Positions 59,118-64,000 of a stretch of 64,000 nt of DNA are shown piece by piece. The notes below the pieces were generated by a model. That model was not told the DNA's origin. It ran no database searches and saw only the letters and a program-made list of their open reading frames with translations. Both the position numbers and the translations under genes were made by a program. Source of the stretch: Amycolatopsis sp. FDAARGOS 1241. Lineage in GTDB: Bacteria; Actinomycetota; Actinomycetes; Mycobacteriales; Pseudonocardiaceae. Location: assembly GCF_016889705.1 (NCBI RefSeq), contig NZ_CP069526.1, forward strand, positions 9,452,001 through 9,516,000, given 5' to 3'. How positions within the stretch are numbered: the stretch's first letter is position 1; each line of letters starts with the position of its first letter.

Positions 59118-60016
59118 GCGTGACCACGACCCGCCCGGCGCCCGCGCCCGGCGAGCAGGTGCCGGCGCAGCGGGTGCCGGCGAAGCGCAACCACAAGAGC
59201 CAGCGCCGCACGTTCGGCTTCCACTTCGTGGCGGCCGGCCTGTCGATCCTGTGGCTGCTGCCCATCGTGCTCGTGATCACCACGAGCGTGCGGTCCTTTT
59301 CGGACATCGCGGGCAACGGGCTGGGCTCGCTGCCGCACTCGTTCGACCTCGGCTCGTTCGGTGAGGCCTGGGGCGTCGGCGGCGGTGGCCACGCGATGCT
59401 CAACAGCCTCATCGTCACGATCCCGACCGTGCTGCTGTCGCTGCTGCTCGCGTCGGCCGCGGCCTTCGCGCTGAGCCGGTTCCAGATCCCGTTCCGGCGC
59501 ACGATCATCCTCGTGATGCTCTCAGGCAACCTGCTGCCGCCGCAGATCCTGCTCGTACCGGTGTCGAAGCTGTCGGAGCTGCTCGGCATCTACGACACAC
59601 TCACCGCGCTCATCATCGTGCAGGTGGGCTTCGGCCTGGGCTTCTACACGTTCGTGCTGCAGGGGTTCATGCGGTCCATCCCGGACGAGATCCAGCAGGC
59701 GGCGCTCATCGACGGCGCCGGTGCGATCGCCATCTTCTGGCGGATCATCCTGCCGATGACCCGTCCGGCGCTGGCGGCGCTCGGCGCGCTGGCGTTCACC
59801 TGGACGTTCAACGACCTGCTGTGGTCGATCACCGTGCTGCGCACCGAGTCCGTGATGCCGGTGACGCCGGCGCTGCTCGGGCTGCAGGGCCAGTACGTGT
59901 CCAACTGGAACGTGATCGCGGCGGGCTCGGTGATCGCCGCCGTGCCGACCGTGGCCGTGTTCCTGCGGTTCCAGAAGCACTTCATCTCCGGACTCGCGAT
60001 CGGGGCGATCAAGTGA
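59114..60016 (+). CDS. Sugar ABC transporter permease (MalG type)
   Basis: A 300-residue partner permease with six helices. The EAA-type loop near residue 200 reads QAALIDGAGAIAIFWRIILPMTRPAL. A basic N-terminus (PAKRNHKSQRRTFG) precedes the first helix. The GTG at 59114 overlaps the MalF-type stop, and its own stop overlaps the alpha-galactosidase start. Together with MalF it forms the channel. An ATPase must be supplied from elsewhere. Confidence 0.9.
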   Translation: MSVTTTRPAPAPGEQVPAQRVPAKRNHKSQRRTFGFHFVAAGLSILWLLPIVLVITTSVRSFSDIAGNGLGSLPHSFDLGSFGEAWGVGGGGHAMLNSLIVTIPTVLLSLLLASAAAFALSRFQIPFRRTIILVMLSGNLLPPQILLVPVSKLSELLGIYDTLTALIIVQVGFGLGFYTFVLQGFMRSIPDEIQQAALIDGAGAIAIFWRIILPMTRPALAALGALAFTWTFNDLLWSITVLRTESVMPVTPALLGLQGQYVSNWNVIAAGSVIAAVPTVAVFLRFQKHFISGLAIGAIK

Positions 60017-62067
60017 CCAACCGGTGGACGCTCGAACTCGAGTCCACTTCGTACACCGTCGCGCTGGAGCCGCAACGGCGGTGGCTGGAGCTCGTCGCGT
60101 GGGGCCCGCGCGGTGTCGAGCACGGGCCCTCGCCGCTGGCCAATCGGGGCTCCGTGCACTTCATCACCGACGCGGACGCGGCGCCGGTCGAGTACGCGCC
60201 GCGCGGGCTTCGGCCGTTCTCGGCCGCGGATCTGGGCGTGGCCGGGGAATCCTGGTGGCGGTTCGCCGCCGACGAGTCCACGGACACCCAGCTGCGGCTG
60301 GCCTTCGTCGACGAGCTGACAGGGCTTCGCGCGGTCCAGTGCTACCGCGCCGAACCGGGCACGGACGTGCTGTGCCGCTGGGTCGAGCTCACCAACACCG
60401 GCACCGCGGCGATCAGCATCGACCGCCTCGGCTCGGCGGGTGTGTGCGTGCCGACCGGCGAACGGGGCGCACGGCTGACCTACCTGACCGGCCAGTGGTC
60501 GCAGGAGTTCACGCGCCGCTCGACCGTGCTCGAAGCCGGTTCGTTCCGCATGGAGAGCCGCTTCGGCGTGCCGGGCCACCAGTACGTGCCGTGGCTCACC
60601 GTGCAGGATGCGGCGGAGACCGACGGCCCCGCGTACGGCGTTTCGCTGGCGTGGTCGGGTTCGTGGGAGCTCGACGCGGAGATCGAGCCCAGCGGCCTCA
60701 CCCGCGTGCGCGCCGGGCGGCTGGCCAACCCGGGCCCGGTGGTCCTCGAGCCGGGTGCGTCGCTGACCACCCCCGAGTTGGCGCTCGCGTCCAGTGTGGA
60801 CGGTCTCGGCGGGCTGGCCGGTGTGTGGCACGCGTACTCCCGCAAGCTCGCGGGGCCGCGCCTGCGGAACCGGCGGCCGGTGCTCTACAACTCGTGGGAG
60901 GCCACGGGTTTCGAGGTCCTCGGCTCGCGCCAGCTCGACCTCGCCCGGCAGGCCGCGGACCTGGGCGTGGAGCTGTTCGTGGTCGACGACGGCTGGTTCG
61001 TCGGCCGGGACGACGACACCGGTGGCCTCGGCGACTGGACGCCCGAGCAGTCGTCGTTCGAAGGCGGTTTCGGCGCGTTCGTCGAGTCCGTGCGTGCGCT
61101 GGGTCTCGACTTCGGCCTGTGGGTCGAGCCCGAGGCGATCAGCCCGAAGTCCAAGCTCTACGCCGAACACCCCGACTGGGTCTACCGCATCGACGGCCGG
61201 CCGGCGACGCTGATCCGCAACCAGCTGCTGCTCGACCTCGGCAAGACCGAGGTGTTCGAGTACGTGCGCGGGTTCCTCGACGAACTGCTCACCGCGTACC
61301 CGATCAGCTACCTCAAGTGGGACATGAACCGCCCGCCGACCGAACGTGGCCGCCCGGGTGAGCCGACGGCGGATCTCGACGCCGAGCACGTCGCGAACTA
61401 CCACCGGCTGCTCGACCACCTGCGCGACACCTACCCCGGCCTGATCGTCGAGTCGTGCGCGGGCGGCGGGGGCCGCACGGACCTGGCGACGGTGTCGCGC
61501 AGCGACGTCGTGTGGCCCAGCGACAACACCGCTGCGCTCGACCGCCTGCGCATCCAGGACGGTTTCCTGCTGATGCACGCTCCGCACCTGATGAGCTCGT
61601 GGGTCACCGACGCCCCCGGCGTGTTCGACCCGCGCCCGCGCTCGCTGCGGTTCCGGTTCGTGCTCGCCATGGCGGGAGTGCTCGGCATCGGCGCGGACCT
61701 GAGCCGGTGGAGCGCCGAGCAGCGCAAGGAAGCCGCGGAGCTGATCGCGCGGTACAAATCGCTGCGCATCACCATCCACACGGGACGGTGCCGGGTCCTT
61801 TCCGGACCCACTGAGCCCACCGCGGCGACGCAGTACACACTGGGCGAGCAGACCGTCGTGCTCGCGTGGAGCACCGGCGAGCTCGTCGGCACACCGCTCG
61901 TACCCGGCCGCTCCTCGCGGATCCGGCTGCACGGGCTCGACGCGGCCGCCACCTACCGCGACGAAGACGGCCAGGAGTACTCCGGCGCCCACCTCACGCA
62001 CGTCGGCCTGCCGGTCGAGTGGACCGCCGAGCGCGACGCGGACGTGTTCGTCCTGACCCGGGTCTGA
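60013..62067 (+). CDS. GH36 alpha-galactosidase
   Basis: A 684-residue family 36 enzyme, intracellular (no signal peptide). The N-terminal beta-sandwich extends to about residue 290. The catalytic barrel has RRPVLYNSWEATGFEV, LFVVDDGWFVGRDDD and FGLWVEPEAISPKS, with the nucleophile Asp in YLKWDMNR (D437) and the acid/base Asp in WPSDNTAALDR (D504). ESCAGGGGRTD closes the site. It would split melibiose/raffinose-type sugars brought in by the importer. It starts at GTG 60013 overlapping the permease. A strong terminator follows. Confidence 0.92.
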   Translation: MTNRWTLELESTSYTVALEPQRRWLELVAWGPRGVEHGPSPLANRGSVHFITDADAAPVEYAPRGLRPFSAADLGVAGESWWRFAADESTDTQLRLAFVDELTGLRAVQCYRAEPGTDVLCRWVELTNTGTAAISIDRLGSAGVCVPTGERGARLTYLTGQWSQEFTRRSTVLEAGSFRMESRFGVPGHQYVPWLTVQDAAETDGPAYGVSLAWSGSWELDAEIEPSGLTRVRAGRLANPGPVVLEPGASLTTPELALASSVDGLGGLAGVWHAYSRKLAGPRLRNRRPVLYNSWEATGFEVLGSRQLDLARQAADLGVELFVVDDGWFVGRDDDTGGLGDWTPEQSSFEGGFGAFVESVRALGLDFGLWVEPEAISPKSKLYAEHPDWVYRIDGRPATLIRNQLLLDLGKTEVFEYVRGFLDELLTAYPISYLKWDMNRPPTERGRPGEPTADLDAEHVANYHRLLDHLRDTYPGLIVESCAGGGGRTDLATVSRSDVVWPSDNTAALDRLRIQDGFLLMHAPHLMSSWVTDAPGVFDPRPRSLRFRFVLAMAGVLGIGADLSRWSAEQRKEAAELIARYKSLRITIHTGRCRVLSGPTEPTAATQYTLGEQTVVLAWSTGELVGTPLVPGRSSRIRLHGLDAAATYRDEDGQEYSGAHLTHVGLPVEWTAERDADVFVLTRV

Positions 62068-62076
62068 ACACAGCAG

Positions 62077-62115
62077 AACGCCCTGCCGGCTTGACCGAAG
62101 CCGGCAGGGCGTTTT
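62077..62115. terminator. Strong bidirectional terminator
   Basis: AACGCCCTGCCGGCTT and its complement form a perfect 16-bp stem with a 5-base loop, followed by TTTT on the plus strand and led by an A pair for the minus. It lies 10 bp after the alpha-galactosidase stop and 26 bp before the convergent lactonase stop. It is the clearest terminator of the window. Confidence 0.93.
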
Positions 62116-62140
62116 CGTGGTGCAGGAAGCTCGAGAAGAC

Positions 62141-63148
62141 TCAGAGGTCGAGCGGCAGCACGTAGCTCGGCGACCCCGTCGGGTACTTCACGACCTCGGC
62201 TTCGCCCAGCCGGTCGAGGGGGAAGGCTGTGATCGCGTCGTCGGACTGCGCGGCGACGTAGCAGATCCCGTCGGCGATGGCGAAGTGCCGCGGGTGCTTG
62301 CCGCTGGGCTGGTCGGCCGTGGCCGCGAGCGGCGAGCCCGCGAACGCGGTGACGACGTCGGCGCCGCGGTTGGACAGGTACGCACCCGAGCCGTGCACTT
62401 CGAGGTGCGCCACGATGTTCTCGCCCTCGAACGGCGCGTGCGTGGCCGGCGTGGCCGCGATGACCTCGAACGCCCCGGGCGCCGTTTCCCGCACCGTCAG
62501 CAGCTCGCTGGAGAGCTCACACGCCACGTACGCCCGATCAGTCCCCGCGATGCGCACGAGCTGGCGAGGGCCGCTGCCCGGCGGTAGTGCCGACACGGCC
62601 AGCGGCGACAGCTTCCCGTCGGCCGAGAGCGTGTAGCTGCGGATCTCGTCGGTGCCGAGATCCACGGCGCTGACCACGGACCCGTCGGCGTTCGGCACCG
62701 CCATGTGGACGTGCGCGGACTCCTGGCGGTCTTCGTTCGGGCCGGTGCCGCTGTGCTGCACGAGGTCCGTGCGGCCCGTGATGCGCCCCTCGGCCGAGAG
62801 CCCGAACACCGCGAGGCTGCCGCCGGTGTAGTTGGCGCACAGGAGGAACCGGCCGTCGGGTGTCACGGCGAGGTGGCACGGGTGCGCGCCGCCGCTGGGC
62901 ACCTCCTCGTCGAGCGCGGCCGGTTCACCGTCCACAAGAGACACCGAGGAGACGGCGCCCTCGTCGTGCTCGTTCGTGGTGTACAACACCGGCAACGTGG
63001 GGTGCTTGACCAGCCAGGACGGCGACTTGAGGGCGAGGGTCGACTCCCACGTCAGCGCGCCGGCCGAGTCGCGGCGGAACGTGGCCAGGCCGGTCCCCTT
63101 CCCGCCCATCTCGGCGGTGTAGCAGCCGACCAGCACGACGTCCGTCAT
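62141..63148 (-). CDS. Lactonase of the 7-bladed propeller family (PGL/galactonolactonase type)
   Basis: A 335-residue seven-bladed beta-propeller. VLVGCYTAEMGGKGTGLATF opens the family, PSWLVKHPTLPVLYTTNEHDEG, GGAHPCHLAVTPDGRFLLCANYTGGSLAVF and GSGPRQLVR mark further blades, and HPRHFAIADG the last. Family members act on 6-phosphogluconolactone, galactonolactone or muconolactone. With a KDPG-type aldolase and a sugar kinase it likely opens galactonolactone (inferred). It is the third gene of a minus-strand unit whose genes overlap by 4 bp. Confidence 0.85.
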   Translation of the reverse strand: MTDVVLVGCYTAEMGGKGTGLATFRRDSAGALTWESTLALKSPSWLVKHPTLPVLYTTNEHDEGAVSSVSLVDGEPAALDEEVPSGGAHPCHLAVTPDGRFLLCANYTGGSLAVFGLSAEGRITGRTDLVQHSGTGPNEDRQESAHVHMAVPNADGSVVSAVDLGTDEIRSYTLSADGKLSPLAVSALPPGSGPRQLVRIAGTDRAYVACELSSELLTVRETAPGAFEVIAATPATHAPFEGENIVAHLEVHGSGAYLSNRGADVVTAFAGSPLAATADQPSGKHPRHFAIADGICYVAAQSDDAITAFPLDRLGEAEVVKYPTGSPSYVLPLDL

Positions 63149-63759
63149 GAGCCCTCCCTCACCAGCGCGGCCACGCGGGCCCGGATGTCGTCGGCCGTTC
63201 CGCGCGTCAGCGCCGAACCTATGCCGCACGCGACCGCGCCCGCCGCGAGCCACTCTGGCACGTCCTCGGGGGCGATTCCACCCGTCGGCACGAGCGGCGC
63301 CTGCGGCAGCGCGGCCCGCACGTCCTTGACCCAGCGCGGCCCGAGCGCCGTGGCGGGGAAGACCTTCACCGCGTCGGCGCCTTCTTCCAGCGCCTTCACG
63401 ATTTCCGTGACGGAACCCGCGCCGGGGAACGCGGCCGCGCCGTAGCGGTGCGCGGTGCGGATCACGGCGGCCTCGACGTTCGGCGACACGAGGAACTTCG
63501 CGCCCGCGCGGATCGCGAGCACGGCCGAGGCCTCGTCGAGCACCGTGCCGGCGCCGATCACCGCCTCGGGGAAGGCGGCCGTGAGCTCTTCGATCGCGGC
63601 CGTGGCCCCGGGGTTGGTGAACGGGATCTCCACCGAGCGCAGGCCCGCGTCCAGCGCCGCGCGTGCCGCGACGACGGCCGACGCCGCGTCCGGCGTCCGC
63701 ACGATGCCCACCACCCCCTGCCGAAGGGCCGCGTGCGTGATCTCCCACCGGTAGCTCAT
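63145..63759 (-). CDS. KDPG/KDPGal aldolase (Entner-Doudoroff type)
   Basis: A 204-residue class I aldolase of the eda/dgoA family, which splits 2-keto-3-deoxy-6-phospho-gluconate or -galactonate into pyruvate and glyceraldehyde 3-phosphate. The Schiff-base Lys lies in DAVKVFPATALG. The catalytic Glu lies in SVEIPFTNPGA, where IPFTNPGA replaces the usual ITLRTPxA. GAGTVLD, FLVSPN, PGA and VPTGGI are all conserved. Between kinase and lactonase it fits the DeLey-Doudoroff galactonate route (inferred). Confidence 0.88.
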   Translation of the reverse strand: MSYRWEITHAALRQGVVGIVRTPDAASAVVAARAALDAGLRSVEIPFTNPGATAAIEELTAAFPEAVIGAGTVLDEASAVLAIRAGAKFLVSPNVEAAVIRTAHRYGAAAFPGAGSVTEIVKALEEGADAVKVFPATALGPRWVKDVRAALPQAPLVPTGGIAPEDVPEWLAAGAVACGIGSALTRGTADDIRARVAALVREGS

Positions 63760-64000
63760 CGATGCACCTCCTCGCCGCCCGAGAGGGCGGCGCTCGTGCG
63801 GGCCAGTTCGGCCCGGTTCGGCAGTCCTTCGAGATCCGTGCGCGTGCCGACGACCAAGGCCGCCGACACCGCTCCGGCCAGCAGCGCCTCGGCGGGCGCA
63901 CCGCCGCGCAGCCAGGCCGACAGGTAGCCGGACGTGAGCGCGTCACCCGCGCCCACGGGGTCCACGACGTGGGTGACCAGGGTGTCCTGGGTCCACTCGT
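63756..64000 (-). CDS. PfkB-family sugar kinase (C-terminal part)
   Basis: Only the last 81 codons are in the window; the gene continues past the right edge. VVDPVGAGDALTSGYLSAWLRG is the second PfkB signature with the catalytic Asp (DPVGAGD). Its stop overlaps the aldolase start (ATGA). With the aldolase it is likely 2-keto-3-deoxy-galactonate (or -gluconate) kinase. The first half, with the sugar site, cannot be judged. Confidence 0.8.
   Translation of the reverse strand, partial: EWTQDTLVTHVVDPVGAGDALTSGYLSAWLRGGAPAEALLAGAVSAALVVGTRTDLEGLPNRAELARTSAALSGGEEVHR

Noticed and set aside
59644..62001. 785-codon minus-strand open frame
   Set aside because: It lies opposite the permease and alpha-galactosidase genes, whose motifs are complete. 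Composition is typical of antisense shadows in GC-rich DNA.

Overview
High-GC actinobacterial chromosome, most likely a Pseudonocardiaceae member of the Amycolatopsis type. This rests on the GC3-rich codon use, frequent GTG starts, XRE-DUF5753/DUF397 pairs, PucR and SigE-family regulators, F420/LLM oxidoreductases, and a type VII secretion locus carrying EspG. It is core chromosome interrupted by catabolic islands: fba, a DUF3151 gene, purA, purD and glpQ-type genes are housekeeping or conserved neighbours.

Layout. 0-5 kb: a SigE-family sigma factor, a YciI protein, a frame-disrupted type I Baeyer-Villiger monooxygenase followed by the remnant of a PDR/VanB-type reductase, a PPOX-fold protein, an SDR and a divergent MDMPI-like gene. 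5-12 kb: aldo/keto reductase, LLM/F420 oxidoreductase, fba, a Phd/VapC toxin-antitoxin pair, a multi-pass membrane protein with His motifs, DUF3151, and XRE-DUF397. 12-20 kb: diguanylate cyclase, MFS pump, FAD/NAD(P)-binding protein, an IS5-type remnant and two lipoproteins. 20.4-33 kb: a co-directional catabolic block of eleven genes: acyl-CoA dehydrogenase, APH-type kinase, three LLM flavin monooxygenases, acyl-CoA synthetase, alpha/beta hydrolase, SDR, flavin reductase, RibBA and a GAF-PucR regulator. 33-43 kb: secreted HNH nuclease, a hypothetical, purA, a frameshifted Na+/H+ antiporter, amino-acid permease, serine hydrolase, glycerophosphodiesterase and purD. 43-49.2 kb: a type VII secretion substrate/chaperone locus ending in a transglycosylase gene split by a full-length intein. 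49.3-55.3 kb: aminotransferase, small membrane protein, DUF574-type methyltransferase, HAD hydrolase, threonine aldolase, a sigma factor with its partner, and TetR. 55.3-56 kb: a 20-bp-period tandem repeat and two DnaA-box-like sites. 56-64 kb: an alpha-galactoside uptake and degradation locus: GntR regulator, ABC importer, GH36 alpha-galactosidase, then convergent lactonase, KDPG/KDPGal aldolase and sugar kinase.

How genes work together. The 20-33 kb block reads as a pathway. FMN-dependent type II Baeyer-Villiger-like monooxygenases are supplied by their own flavin reductase and FMN-precursor enzyme. A hydrolase would open the lactone, a CoA ligase would activate the hydroxy acid, and a kinase/ACAD pair would remove the hydroxyl by phosphorylation and elimination, as in levulinate (Lva) catabolism and mammalian ACAD10/11. 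This is inference; the substrate is unknown. The 56-64 kb locus suggests galactose handling through galactonate (DeLey-Doudoroff) under a GntR regulator. Several genes carry single-base indels in short homopolymer runs, so either recent decay or residual assembly error is present.
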